From: Vibrio owensii CAIM 1854 = LMG 25443 | GTDB taxonomy: Bacteria; Pseudomonadota; Gammaproteobacteria; Enterobacterales; Vibrionaceae | NCBI RefSeq assembly: GCF_000817815.1 | Contig: NZ_JPRD01000048.1 | Coordinates: 85,188 to 149,187, forward strand | DNA length: 64,000 bases | Direction: 5' to 3' | In this document: positions 27,175 through 36,389 of the stretch, one piece after another | Position numbering within the stretch: position 1 is the first letter of the stretch | Layout: the number at the start of each line of letters is the position of its first letter | Position numbers and translations under genes: made by a program | The notes under the pieces: model-generated | Seen by the model: the letters and a program-made list of their open reading frames with translations, nothing else | What the model was told of the DNA's origin: nothing | The model's database searches: none

Positions 27175-28707
27175 TTATTCTTGCCAATAGGGCTCAACTT
27201 CCACGCTGATAGCGCGAGTCTGATCCATCGCGTGCAAGATGGAGCGCTCTTGACGGTGCAGCCAACGCTCTAACTGTTCTTGCTCTTCCCCTTCTAGCAT
27301 GCCAACTAATGGCAGCAAATGGTTGAGCATGAGCAGGTCGTCAATGCCATGCACTAAGTCCGCCCATGGTAGACGGAAGCTGGTGCGCTCTTCGGCATCG
27401 TACAAGCTCGCGAAGCCAATACCAGTGTAAAGATTACGCAGCAGACGGTAACGTTGATCGACATATTCTTGTGCTGACAAATCACGCTCAGCCGGGAAAG
27501 CTTCCATCAACTCAGCCCAAGTGCGATCCAGTTGCTTCACTGAGAACGGTTGGATGTTACTCGACATCTTTTCACGCGCTTTGTCATCAAGGAATGGCTG
27601 CCAGCCACGCGTTAAGATCCAACGGCTCAAATCCAATAGCAAACCAGTGTAGCGAGCAGAACTTAGCAGCTCTAGCACTTCTTCACGGCTTGGTAGCTCG
27701 CCCAGTTGTTGAGTTAACTCAGAAACAAGGAACTTACGTGCGTCCAGTTTGCGCAGCACGTTGCCTTTATCGTCCAGTAGCTCTTCTAAATGCGCGTGCT
27801 CATCGAGCCACTCAAGTTCTTCTTCCAACCATTTCATTTCTTGGCGCAGAATCGCACTTGCTCGGCGCGGTACCATGCTGCCAAAGATAGTGAAAGTTTG
27901 GCGGATAAAGCGAATTGCGTTGACGATTTCTCTTAGTGATTCGACACAATCACGCTCTGCGTAGATTTGCTCATGGTAATGCCAGTGTGCTAACGCATGC
28001 TCTAATGAGTTAATTAGGCAGTATTCCACGGTGTCGTTTTTGCTGCTGTCGACCAATGCCAGCGGCTTCACTTCATCACCCGTATAGCCACTTGCCAAAC
28101 GGTAGCCTTTGGCCGCTTTGCTTAAGTTGCCTAGACGCATACCACCCGCTTCACATAGGCTACGAGCAAGGGTAAACAGTGCATCTGTTTGACCAGATTT
28201 GAGTTCAAGTTCCACTTCACAGATAGGGTCTTGCTTTTCTTCTCCGTCTTCACCTAGGGCAATCACGGCACCTTGGTCGAACGCAACTTCGATTTGGCTG
28301 CCATCAGGCATACCAATCAGCCATTGTTCACGAGTGAAGTTAGTAGAGAATAGAGGCGTCAGCTCCGCTTGCAGTGTTGCGATATCTTTACCTGCTGGCC
28401 AGATATCAGAAGGATGAAGCGTGAGGTCCGGCTCATTACTGGTGTGCTCGGCATTGTATTCTGGTCTTTGATGAAGGCCAGCAACAACGCGTCCTGCTGT
28501 TTTTACAGTCTGGACAAAAACATCATCAAAACGGCGAATTCTTAAACCAATGTCGTGCTTTCTTAACCATTTATCAGCGGTATCAAAGTAGGTGTTACCT
28601 AAGTCACGACTACTGTGCTGAAGTACTTTTGTTTCGGAAATTTTAGCTCTTAAAGTTTCTGAAAATTCAGGAGAAACAAAAAACTTCAGTTCTATCTCGG
28701 TTTCCAT
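27175..28707 (-). CDS. ygiF: CYTH-CHAD inorganic triphosphatase
   Basis: A 510-residue two-domain protein. The N-terminal CYTH domain begins METEIELKF, the ExExK signature that binds the triphosphate in a beta-tunnel. The C-terminal CHAD domain (about residues 220-510) is helical and histidine/arginine-rich, a fold associated with polyphosphate. E. coli YgiF hydrolyses inorganic triphosphate. I chose the ATG at 28707 because it places the signature at the N-terminus, as in homologs. The gene is divergent from the DUF47-pitA phosphate pair, a fitting neighbourhood. Confidence 0.92.
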   Translation of the reverse strand: METEIELKFFVSPEFSETLRAKISETKVLQHSSRDLGNTYFDTADKWLRKHDIGLRIRRFDDVFVQTVKTAGRVVAGLHQRPEYNAEHTSNEPDLTLHPSDIWPAGKDIATLQAELTPLFSTNFTREQWLIGMPDGSQIEVAFDQGAVIALGEDGEEKQDPICEVELELKSGQTDALFTLARSLCEAGGMRLGNLSKAAKGYRLASGYTGDEVKPLALVDSSKNDTVEYCLINSLEHALAHWHYHEQIYAERDCVESLREIVNAIRFIRQTFTIFGSMVPRRASAILRQEMKWLEEELEWLDEHAHLEELLDDKGNVLRKLDARKFLVSELTQQLGELPSREEVLELLSSARYTGLLLDLSRWILTRGWQPFLDDKAREKMSSNIQPFSVKQLDRTWAELMEAFPAERDLSAQEYVDQRYRLLRNLYTGIGFASLYDAEERTSFRLPWADLVHGIDDLLMLNHLLPLVGMLEGEEQEQLERWLHRQERSILHAMDQTRAISVEVEPYWQE

Positions 28708-28912
28708 AGCTATACCTTTCAAAGCAGATAGAAACAGGATATTGCCTAATTTCTCACACGGCAAGAAAGAAATATCACCCGAATGATGATCTAAAACAGT
28801 TTTAATGAGCGATTTAATGCGTTAACATGCGCGCCTTTATAGCCATCGTTCAACATTTCGCCAAGAAATGGTGTATGTTTTTTTAAGGTTATAGTTATTA
28901 GGTTGAATGACC

Positions 28913-29593
28913 ATGCCAGTAAATACAATTATGGGGTTATTTGCAAAGTCCCCAATTAAGCCTTTGCAGCGCCACGTTGTGTGTGTCAACGAATGTTGTT
29001 CACACCTGGTTAAGTTCTTTGAAGTTTCTTCAAAGGGTGACTGGGAAAAAGCAGCTGAAATTCGTGCTCAGATTTCTCACCTAGAGAAAGAAGCGGACGT
29101 GCTGAAACGTGAAATCCGTCTAAAACTGCCTCGCGGTTTGTTTATGCCAGTCGATCGTACTGACATGCTTGAGCTTCTAACTCAACAAGACAAACTTGCT
29201 AACCTGGCAAAAGACATTGCTGGCCGTGTATATGGTCGACAACTTGTCATTCCTGAGGCTCTCCAACCAAACTTCCTCGCATACGTTCAACGTTGTCTTG
29301 ATGCGGCTGATCAGGCGCAAAAAGTGATCAACGAACTTGATGAACTTCTAGAGACCGGCTTCAAAGGCCGTGAAGTAACGCTCGTTGCTGAAATGATTCA
29401 TCAGTTGGACGTAATTGAAGATGACACCGATGCAATGCAGATTGAACTTCGCCAACAACTGATGGCGATTGAAGCTGACATGAATCCTATCGATGTCATG
29501 TTCTTGTACAAGATTCTTGAATGGGTAGGTGGTATTGCCGACCAAGCGCAGCGCGTAGGTGCTCGTTTGGAAGTCATGCTATCTCGATCTTAA
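28913..29593 (+). CDS. DUF47 (PhoU-like) accessory protein of Pit transport
   Basis: A 226-residue helical protein of the DUF47/TIGR00153 family, related in fold to PhoU. It contains a phosphate-metabolism-type acidic pattern (LEKEADVLKREIRLKLPRG and DVIEDDTDAMQ). Members are nearly always encoded just before a Pit transporter and are thought to modulate it; the mechanism is unknown. Two ATGs 6 bases apart (28907 and 28913) are both possible starts. I use the second, which gives MPVNTIMGLF. It is followed after 130 structured bases by pitA. Confidence 0.9.
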   Translation: MPVNTIMGLFAKSPIKPLQRHVVCVNECCSHLVKFFEVSSKGDWEKAAEIRAQISHLEKEADVLKREIRLKLPRGLFMPVDRTDMLELLTQQDKLANLAKDIAGRVYGRQLVIPEALQPNFLAYVQRCLDAADQAQKVINELDELLETGFKGREVTLVAEMIHQLDVIEDDTDAMQIELRQQLMAIEADMNPIDVMFLYKILEWVGGIADQAQRVGARLEVMLSRS

Positions 29594-29630
29594 AACATAA
29601 GTTAACGACATAACGAAGAGCATTACTAAC

Positions 29631-29692
29631 GCGTGTCAGATGGACGATGACTATTTTCACCGTCTTATGGGCTGACGCGCGCAAAATTTTGC
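29631..29692 (+). other. Large hairpin between the DUF47 gene and pitA
   Basis: Nested complementary arms are visible: GCGTGTCAG (29631-29639) with CTGACGCGC (29672-29680), allowing one G-U pair, and inside it GACG/TGA with TCA/CGTC. A perfect 12-base palindrome GCAAAATTTTGC (29681-29692) follows directly. There is no U-run typical of a terminator. Role unknown. Confidence 0.5.
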
Positions 29693-29723
29693 TCCGCTTG
29701 TTATAAAACAACTAGGTATTACG

Positions 29724-30983
29724 ATGGATATCCTTGCGAACTACGGCACTGTCCTGATTATTGTTGCAGCGATTTTTGGTTTCATGATGGCAATTGGTAT
29801 TGGCGCGAACGACGTTGCTAATGCTATGGGTACATCTGTTGGCTCAAAAGCGCTTACCGTTAAACAAGCGATCATTATTGCAATGATCTTTGAATTTGCG
29901 GGCGCATATCTTGCAGGCGGTGAAGTAACCGACACTATCCGTAAAGGTGTTATCGAAACATCTCTATTTGCTAGCCAACCTGACATTCTTGTCTACGGCA
30001 TGATGTCAGCGCTTCTTGCGGCTGGTACTTGGCTTCTACTTGCTTCTTACATGGGCTGGCCTGTATCAACGACTCACTCAATCATCGGTGCAATCATCGG
30101 TTTTGCGTGTGTGTCTGTAGGTACAGAAGCAGTTGACTGGAGCAGTGTTCAAGGGATTGTCGGTAGCTGGATTATTACTCCGGTTATCTCAGGCTTCTTT
30201 GCTTACGTTATCTTTGTCAGCGCACAGCGTCTGATCTTTGATACTGAGAACCCACTATTCAACGCGAAACGTTTCGTTCCAGTGTACATGTTCATCACGA
30301 CTATGGTGATTGCGCTTGTAACGATTAAGAAAGGTCTGAAACACGTTGGCCTTCACCTAAGTAATGGTGAAGCGTGGATGTGGGCAGCAATCGTCTCTGC
30401 TGCAGTAATGGCAGGTGGTTACTTCTACATTCAGAAGAAATTCGCGAACCGCGAAGAAGACCGCAGCTTTGCTGGCGTAGAAGGCATCTTCAGCGTACTA
30501 ATGGTTATCACAGCGTGTGCAATGGCATTCGCACACGGTTCAAACGACGTAGCTAACGCGATCGGTCCACTGTCTGCCGTTGTTTCAACGGTTGAACACA
30601 TGGGTGAAGTTACAGCGAAAAGCACAATCGCATGGTGGATTCTTCCTCTAGGTGGTTTTGGTATCGTAGTTGGTCTAGCAACGCTAGGTCATAAAGTTAT
30701 GGCTACCGTTGGTACTGGTATTACTGAACTAACACCAAGCCGTGGCTTTGCAGCTCAGCTAGCAACAGCATGTACAGTAGTTCTAGCATCAGGTACTGGT
30801 CTACCTATCTCTACTACTCAAACTCTAGTAGGTGCGGTTCTAGGTGTAGGTTTCGCTCGCGGTATCGCAGCACTTAACCTAGGCGTGGTTCGTAACATCG
30901 TTGCATCTTGGATCGTTACGCTACCAGCAGGCGCACTATTGGCAGTAGTATTCTTCTACGGCATCCAAGCGATGTTCTCGTAA
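29724..30983 (+). CDS. pitA: Low-affinity inorganic phosphate transporter
   Basis: A 419-residue Pit/PiT-family permease that imports metal-phosphate with protons (or sodium in some members). The two duplicated signature blocks are present: GANDVANAMGTSVGS near residue 27 and GSNDVANAIGPLSAV near 271. Each is followed by a WPVSTTHS / LPISTTQT type segment. Around ten hydrophobic helices are visible. It is paired with the DUF47 gene upstream, and a terminator follows about 60 bases after the stop. Confidence 0.95.
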   Translation: MDILANYGTVLIIVAAIFGFMMAIGIGANDVANAMGTSVGSKALTVKQAIIIAMIFEFAGAYLAGGEVTDTIRKGVIETSLFASQPDILVYGMMSALLAAGTWLLLASYMGWPVSTTHSIIGAIIGFACVSVGTEAVDWSSVQGIVGSWIITPVISGFFAYVIFVSAQRLIFDTENPLFNAKRFVPVYMFITTMVIALVTIKKGLKHVGLHLSNGEAWMWAAIVSAAVMAGGYFYIQKKFANREEDRSFAGVEGIFSVLMVITACAMAFAHGSNDVANAIGPLSAVVSTVEHMGEVTAKSTIAWWILPLGGFGIVVGLATLGHKVMATVGTGITELTPSRGFAAQLATACTVVLASGTGLPISTTQTLVGAVLGVGFARGIAALNLGVVRNIVASWIVTLPAGALLAVVFFYGIQAMFS

Positions 30984-31040
30984 GAGTAAACACCGTCAAT
31001 ACAATGTAAGCGCTTTGTCATTATTGACTCAAACGCACAG

Positions 31041-31067
31041 AAAGGGAGGCTTTGCCTCCCTTCTTTG
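31041..31067 (+). terminator. Terminator of pitA
   Basis: A perfect 9-bp stem (AAGGGAGGC, loop TTT) followed by a T-rich stretch. Confidence 0.8.
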
Positions 31068-31164
31068 TTGCACCGAAGTTTGAAACTGCATAATATTCGT
31101 CTATTTCCGGCTCCAATAATTCGGTGCCAAAGCTGTATCCAAGAAAATCGTTAAGGGATTTACT

Positions 31165-31776
31165 GTGAAAAAACTAATCATCACGGTTTTGTTTACTTTG
31201 CTAGCAGCGCCAGCGGCACTAGCGGCAGACCGTTATATTTCTGATGACCTATTCACTTTTATGCACTCTGGTCCAAACAACACTTACCGCATTATGGGCA
31301 GTGTTAACGCAGGCTCTAAAGTACAACTTCTTCAAACAAACAAAGACACGGGTTACACACAAATCCGTGACGCTCGTGGCCGTACAGGCTGGGTGCAAAG
31401 CAAGTTTGTTACGAACCAAGAAAGCATGGCAATTCGCCTTCCTCGCGTAGAGAAAGAGCTGAAAGAAGTGAAAGAGCAACTAGCAAACGCACGCCAGAAC
31501 TCAGACACCGAAAAAGCGGGTCTAGTGACATCACTAGAAACACGCAACCAACAGATTTCTGATCTAGAGAAGAAATACTCTGAAATCAGCGACCAGCTTA
31601 CTTCTGTTGAAACAGAAAACCGCGAACTTCGCGCTAAGCTAGATACGCAAAAAGACGACATGCTACTGAAGTACTTCACTTACGGTGGTGGTGTTGCAGG
31701 TCTTGGTCTGCTATTTGGTTTGGTACTGCCACACCTAATTCCTCGCAGAAAGAAATCGCCAGCAGGTTGGGCATAA
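31165..31776 (+). CDS. ygiM: SH3-domain membrane protein YgiM (TIGR04211)
   Basis: A 203-residue envelope protein. It has a signal peptide (about residues 1-20), a bacterial SH3 domain (about 22-90, with GPNNTYRIMGSVNAGSKVQLL and GRTGWVQSKFV), and a long coiled coil (about 95-165). One C-terminal transmembrane helix ends in the basic PRRKK. The SH3 domain would face the periplasm. The family's function is not established; its place near cca and ygiF is conserved in E. coli. Confidence 0.88.
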   Translation: MKKLIITVLFTLLAAPAALAADRYISDDLFTFMHSGPNNTYRIMGSVNAGSKVQLLQTNKDTGYTQIRDARGRTGWVQSKFVTNQESMAIRLPRVEKELKEVKEQLANARQNSDTEKAGLVTSLETRNQQISDLEKKYSEISDQLTSVETENRELRAKLDTQKDDMLLKYFTYGGGVAGLGLLFGLVLPHLIPRRKKSPAGWA

Positions 31777-31796
31777 TTGCCTTCAGCTGAACGGAT

Positions 31797-31831
31797 AAAG
31801 AAAAGCCAGTCGTAATCGACTGGCTTTTTTG
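31797..31831. terminator. Bidirectional terminator between ygiM and ggt
   Basis: A perfect 12-bp stem (AAAAGCCAGTCG, loop TAAT) with T-runs on both strands. Confidence 0.9.
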
Positions 31832-31855
31832 TTGGCTTGTTAAGTAGGATTCTTG

Positions 31856-33586
31856 TTACTCACCCATTGAACTGGATGCTCGGCGTCTGTCCGTTGCCCC
31901 GTAAATCTTGCCATCTTTTAGCTCAATGGCGTTCAAGCCACTCACAACTGGAATCACGTGTACTGGGTAGCCAAGTTCCATAAACTCCGGTACCAGCATT
32001 TCTGCGAACGTTTTCTTCTCCACCAGCAAGCCCGTCGGGTCATAAGGCTTAGTGCGGTCTATTTTGGTGCCGTACTGAATGTTCGGCAAATCGATGGCCT
32101 CTTGCGCTGATAAGTTCCAATCCAGCACCCCAACGACGGTTTTCAACACATAACCCGGGATTTGGGAACTGCCTGGAGAACCGACCACCAAACGCAGGTT
32201 GTCGTCACTGTCCATCACCATTAATGGCGTAATGGCGGAACGTGGACGTTTACCCGCTTCAATCGAGTTCTGAGTTGGTTTACCGTTAACCGTTGGCTGA
32301 GGTGAGAAGTTTGCCATCTGCGCATTCAAAATAACGCCATCAACCATCACACCAGAACCCATACCAGTGCCTACCGTGCTGGTCATGGCAATGGCATTCC
32401 CTTCCCTATCGACGATAGAGATGTGTCCGGTATCTTTGCTCTCAAAACCTTGGTACTGCGCGTACTGTGTTGCGGTGACTTGCCCTGCTTTTGGATTTTC
32501 TTTTGCTACCCCTTCACTTGGAATAAGTCCACGACGCTCATCTAAGTACTCTTTGGACAGCAATTCAGCCGTTGGCGGTTCGACAAAATCTGGGTCGCCG
32601 GCATACGCGATACGGTCAGCCTTAGCAATACGCATCGCCTCAGTCATTAAGCGCCAAGGCTCAACATTCGTCTTCGCCATTTGTGAGAGTTCGTAAGGCT
32701 CAAGTAACTCAAGGCTTTGAGAGACCATCAGACCACCGGATGCTGGATAACCAAACGAAACGATTTTATTCCCACGGTAATCGCTCTCAATAACCTCTCG
32801 TTGCTTTACTTGATAGTTTTTGAAATCGTCTAGTGACAACTTCTCATGTTGATCATCAATGCGGCTATTGACCGTGTCTACGATGTGCTTACCAAACTCA
32901 CCGCCATACAAATAGCTATCACCTTGTTGAGCAATGTTTCTCAATGTTTCAGCCATCTTCGGGTTCTTCATCAAGGTGCCCGTCGGCTTGATTTCGTCTC
33001 CTTGCCAATACAAGGCTTTGACTTCCGGGTCTTGCTCAAGTCGGCTTTGCTCTCGTACAACAATGTCATAAGTATAGCTGTTCATCGCATATCCTTCGCT
33101 CGCCAGTTCAATGGCAGGCTTAATGAGCTCTGACCATGGCAGCTTTCCGTATTGCTCGTGAGTGGTGTAAAGCAAGCGCAGCGTTCCCGGCACGGCAATA
33201 GAGCGAGGGCCAAGTATCTCATTACGGCTAAGCACTTCTCCGTTTTCCACAAACATTTCTGGGTTTGCACTAGAAGGTGCTTCATCGCGTCCATCCAAGG
33301 CGAGAAACTTTTGTTTATCGTGCTGATAGAACAGAGCGAACGTGCCGCCACCAATGCCTGTCATGTCAGGCTCTACAACGGACATCACCATTTGCATCGC
33401 AACCATGGCATCGACCGCGTTGCCACCTTGCTTCAATACGGAATAGCCAGTACTGCTGACATAAGGGTTGGTTGCACTCACCATAAAATGTTCACCAGTA
33501 TTATCTGGCGTAATTGGGAAAGGTTCTGGCTTTGCGGCATGGCTCACCGCGGCAATCAAGCTCAAAGAAAAAGTAAGAATACGCAT
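31856..33586 (-). CDS. ggt: Gamma-glutamyltransferase
   Basis: A 576-residue periplasmic Ntn-hydrolase that cleaves or transfers the gamma-glutamyl group of glutathione and related peptides. It is made as a precursor with a signal peptide (about residues 1-17) and splits itself into large and small subunits. The likely new N-terminal nucleophile is Thr386 in DTGHISIVD, and the small subunit includes the conserved GSPGSSQIPGYV. It stands alone between ygiM and gspAB, genes that do not share its pathway. Substrate preference cannot be read from sequence. Confidence 0.93.
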   Translation of the reverse strand: MRILTFSLSLIAAVSHAAKPEPFPITPDNTGEHFMVSATNPYVSSTGYSVLKQGGNAVDAMVAMQMVMSVVEPDMTGIGGGTFALFYQHDKQKFLALDGRDEAPSSANPEMFVENGEVLSRNEILGPRSIAVPGTLRLLYTTHEQYGKLPWSELIKPAIELASEGYAMNSYTYDIVVREQSRLEQDPEVKALYWQGDEIKPTGTLMKNPKMAETLRNIAQQGDSYLYGGEFGKHIVDTVNSRIDDQHEKLSLDDFKNYQVKQREVIESDYRGNKIVSFGYPASGGLMVSQSLELLEPYELSQMAKTNVEPWRLMTEAMRIAKADRIAYAGDPDFVEPPTAELLSKEYLDERRGLIPSEGVAKENPKAGQVTATQYAQYQGFESKDTGHISIVDREGNAIAMTSTVGTGMGSGVMVDGVILNAQMANFSPQPTVNGKPTQNSIEAGKRPRSAITPLMVMDSDDNLRLVVGSPGSSQIPGYVLKTVVGVLDWNLSAQEAIDLPNIQYGTKIDRTKPYDPTGLLVEKKTFAEMLVPEFMELGYPVHVIPVVSGLNAIELKDGKIYGATDRRRASSSMGE

Positions 33587-33616
33587 ACGTTCCGGATAGA
33601 CTCCTGTATTTATAAG

Positions 33617-33886
33617 ATGTCTAACGTTGACTCAATGCTTATTGCGAAGTTCGTCAATATGGCGTTTTTTTACACAACACTGACTGGGGAACACCTATCA
33701 ATAAGTACGCCGTATTGGAGTCATTTAAACGACAGGCATAAGGTATATTTTGTTTCTTTGAACCCTGAGTTGGCATCACTAAAATGGATAAACGAACCGC
33801 TCTACAGATGTAAAAATCCAGAAGTAAAAAAGCCAGCGGCAAAAGCTCACTGGCTAGATGTGATTTGGAAGAAAAAACCGCTTTAG
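33617..33886 (+). CDS. Doubtful small hypothetical protein
   Basis: An 89-codon open frame starting MSNVDSMLIAKFVN, in the gap between ggt and gspB. I recognise no family, and there is no convincing ribosome binding site. Its 3' end overlaps the gspAB terminator hairpin on the other strand, which would constrain the peptide near AKAHWLDV. It could be a real short gene or just an open stretch; the terminator overlap argues against it. Confidence 0.2.
   Translation: MSNVDSMLIAKFVNMAFFYTTLTGEHLSISTPYWSHLNDRHKVYFVSLNPELASLKWINEPLYRCKNPEVKKPAAKAHWLDVIWKKKPL
33826..33855 (-). terminator. Terminator of gspA-gspB
   Basis: AGCCAG pairs with CTGGCT around an imperfect inner stem, and a U-run follows on the minus strand, 39 bases after the gspB stop. 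Confidence 0.7.
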
Positions 33887-33893
33887 TTGAAGC

Positions 33894-34616
33894 TTAGCCT
33901 TTCCATTCATAGAGAGCTGGGATACGGATTTTCTCTCCTTGGAATTCGACGATCACCGCTCGCGGTTGGATCTCTTTCAAAGTGATCTGCCCATCAACCA
34001 CATCACCTTGATGGTACTCAACGTTATTGATCTTCACCCAACGACGATTCACGTCACTCGAGTACATGTGCGTTTGCAAGTTCATAGCCGGTAATCGTCC
34101 ATGCCATTGCCGAGCGTCACGCTCAAGATCATCAGCCGATGATGCATTATCTGCAGATGGTTGATCGTTGTTTGCTAACGCGTTCTCTACCTTCAATGCT
34201 AAATCTGGAGATAAAGAAGACAAATCAAGATCGTCCAGTGATAAGCCGAGATCATCATGGCTTTGCATTTTCGGACTGGTAGGCGCGGTTTTCTGAGGTA
34301 CTTCTAACAAGTCTTGCTCACCCGGAACCGAATCATTATTGGCATACCCTTTATCAACGAACGTCCCAAACTCTTGTGAGAGTTCGGCAGTCGGCCAATC
34401 TCGTTGCAACTGCGCCAGTTGTGGCTCCTCGGGGTAACTCAAGCTTTCGAACTTAGGCTTAACCACTGGTTTTACTGGCTCAACGATCGGCTGCGCTTTT
34501 TCAACCACAACAGGCTCTGGGGCATCTTGGGCAAAGAGATCCAAATACCACGCCGCGCCAACCGCCGTAATGCTCACTGGCAATAGAAAGAGTCCAACAT
34601 GCTTCATGACTGACAT
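33894..34616 (-). CDS. gspB: General secretion pathway protein GspB
   Basis: A 240-residue inner-membrane protein with an N-terminal anchor (about residues 6-25) and a Pro/acid-rich periplasmic linker. The C-terminal GspB domain is at about 180-240 (WVKINNVEYHQGDVVDG, then a KEIQPRAVIVEFQGEKIRI segment). With GspA it forms a complex that helps the secretin of the type II system through peptidoglycan in Aeromonas and Vibrio. It overlaps the gspA stop by 1 base. The main gsp (eps) cluster is not in this window. Confidence 0.88.
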   Translation of the reverse strand: MSVMKHVGLFLLPVSITAVGAAWYLDLFAQDAPEPVVVEKAQPIVEPVKPVVKPKFESLSYPEEPQLAQLQRDWPTAELSQEFGTFVDKGYANNDSVPGEQDLLEVPQKTAPTSPKMQSHDDLGLSLDDLDLSSLSPDLALKVENALANNDQPSADNASSADDLERDARQWHGRLPAMNLQTHMYSSDVNRRWVKINNVEYHQGDVVDGQITLKEIQPRAVIVEFQGEKIRIPALYEWKG

Positions 34617-36241
34617 TATGCGTCCTCCTCATCAATTTGCTTTAGCTGTGGTGCATCCATTTGTACGCTCTGCTGCAATCGCTCCAGTGTACGTTGCCCT
34701 GCGATACCATCAACACCAATGCCTTGCCAACGTTGGAACAACTCCACACGCTCTTTTAGTGCGCCGTCATAGATATCAGAACCTAGCGGTTGCTCATTCA
34801 CAGCCTGTGCCAAGAGTTGGTCAAGAACATCAATCGCTGGTCCTTCCATATCTAAGCGCAACGTATCCTTGAGCGGCGCTTGCCACAACTCAATGATGTT
34901 GCCTTGCCACAATGGTTTAAGCCAAGAAACGGGGAGCCGCAAACGCTGACTGCCGTTGAGCACTTCGACCTTGTCATCACCAATGGCATACAAAACAACA
35001 TAACCGACTTGGCCTTGATAGTTGAGCTCTAAGATAACCGGACGATTTTGCTGCACCAACAACGGCCATGTCGCCATTTTACGCTCGCATCGTATGGTGG
35101 ATTGAGGCTCTGATAAACATAAATTATCACGTACCGAAGCACGATAACCCCAAAGCTTATACAGTTCATTCACCGCTAGATTCGATTGTTTTTGTTCTAG
35201 CAACATGTTGCGCTGCTCATTGGTCAATTGCTCATTAACCACAGGCGCAGCAATTTGAGGGACTGTCGCTTGAACGACTTGAACAGGCGCAGTGCTTACC
35301 GTCGACTTTAAAGGCATTTGCTGCATCACAGCCCAACCAATACCGACAGCAGCGCAAACACCGATGGCAGCCGAGCCCCATGTCGGCCACTCAAAACTGC
35401 GGCGAATGGGTTTGTCTTGCTGATAAATCTCCGCTTGGAACTGCATTACCTCTTCACACGCTTGATGAACAGTTTGCTTATCCACGACCACATTGCCTTT
35501 GTAATAGCTCATGTTCAGGGATTTATCGCAAATCAAGTTAATCAGACGCGGAATACCGTGACTGTATTTAGCAATCAATTTGGTAGAACTGCGGTCAAAC
35601 AGCTGTTTATCACCACCAGCGGTGTGCAAACGGAACGTGATGTAATCTGCGGTTTCTTTCTCATCAAGTGGCAGCAAGTGATAACGGCCAGTAATGCGCT
35701 GAGCAAGTTGACGCAGTTGCGTAGTTTGCAACAAGCGCTGTAATTCAGGCTGCCCCACCAAAAGCACTTTAAGCAGCTTACGTGTATCCGTTTCTAAGTT
35801 GGTTAACAGGCGTAATTGCTCAAGCACATCGGCAGCCAAGTGCTGAGCCTCATCGATAACCAATAAGGTTGTCCAACCTGACTTGTGATTATTCAACAAG
35901 TACTCATGAATCACTTGGTTAAGCTGCTTTAATGTCGCATCTTGCGGATAGGTGACTTTGAATTCATCACAAACGGCTTCGAGTAAATCTCGACTTGAGA
36001 ACGTTGGATTGAGGATCAACCCCGCTTTGGTGTTCTCGTCTAAGTTTGCCAACATGGCTTTTGCGACCGTGGTTTTACCTGTCCCTACCTCGCCCGTCAG
36101 CATGGCAAAACCACCACCATCGCCTAACCCCGCCTGAAGATGCGTAATCGCCTCTTTATGACGTTGGCTCAGATACAGATAACGCGAGTTTGGAACAATC
36201 GAAAATGGCAGTTCAACAAACCCGAAAAAGTCCTTATACAT
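34616..36241 (-). CDS. gspA: General secretion pathway ATPase GspA (ExeA-like)
   Basis: A 541-residue membrane ATPase. The N-terminal AAA domain starts MYKDFFGFVELPFSIVPNSR and has Walker A GEVGTGKTTVAKAML and Walker B LLVIDEAQHL. A single membrane helix lies near residue 290. The periplasmic part ends in a peptidoglycan-binding domain (about 460-530, with RVELFQRWQGIGVDGIAGQR). In Aeromonas the partner complex ExeAB binds and remodels peptidoglycan so the secretin can assemble. It is co-transcribed with gspB. Confidence 0.92.
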   Translation of the reverse strand: MYKDFFGFVELPFSIVPNSRYLYLSQRHKEAITHLQAGLGDGGGFAMLTGEVGTGKTTVAKAMLANLDENTKAGLILNPTFSSRDLLEAVCDEFKVTYPQDATLKQLNQVIHEYLLNNHKSGWTTLLVIDEAQHLAADVLEQLRLLTNLETDTRKLLKVLLVGQPELQRLLQTTQLRQLAQRITGRYHLLPLDEKETADYITFRLHTAGGDKQLFDRSSTKLIAKYSHGIPRLINLICDKSLNMSYYKGNVVVDKQTVHQACEEVMQFQAEIYQQDKPIRRSFEWPTWGSAAIGVCAAVGIGWAVMQQMPLKSTVSTAPVQVVQATVPQIAAPVVNEQLTNEQRNMLLEQKQSNLAVNELYKLWGYRASVRDNLCLSEPQSTIRCERKMATWPLLVQQNRPVILELNYQGQVGYVVLYAIGDDKVEVLNGSQRLRLPVSWLKPLWQGNIIELWQAPLKDTLRLDMEGPAIDVLDQLLAQAVNEQPLGSDIYDGALKERVELFQRWQGIGVDGIAGQRTLERLQQSVQMDAPQLKQIDEEDA

Positions 36242-36389
36242 TAGGATCTCCAGCTAAAACCCACCCGCAATCAAATCGGGATATTCCTTATTAGACTTAA
36301 ACAAAGCGCTAAGTTCTTTTAGATGTGAAGAAAAGTACCATTGCTTGCTACAATGTCCAACGTCATATCCATAAATTAAGAGGTAATGC

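Noticed and set aside
27366..27890. 174-codon frame antisense to ygiF
   Set aside because: It is fully inside a well-supported gene, has no ribosome binding site, and reads as a shadow of the opposite strand.
33152..33616. Upstream part of the open frame ending at 33886
   Set aside because: It runs antisense through ggt, and its composition mirrors the ggt codons.
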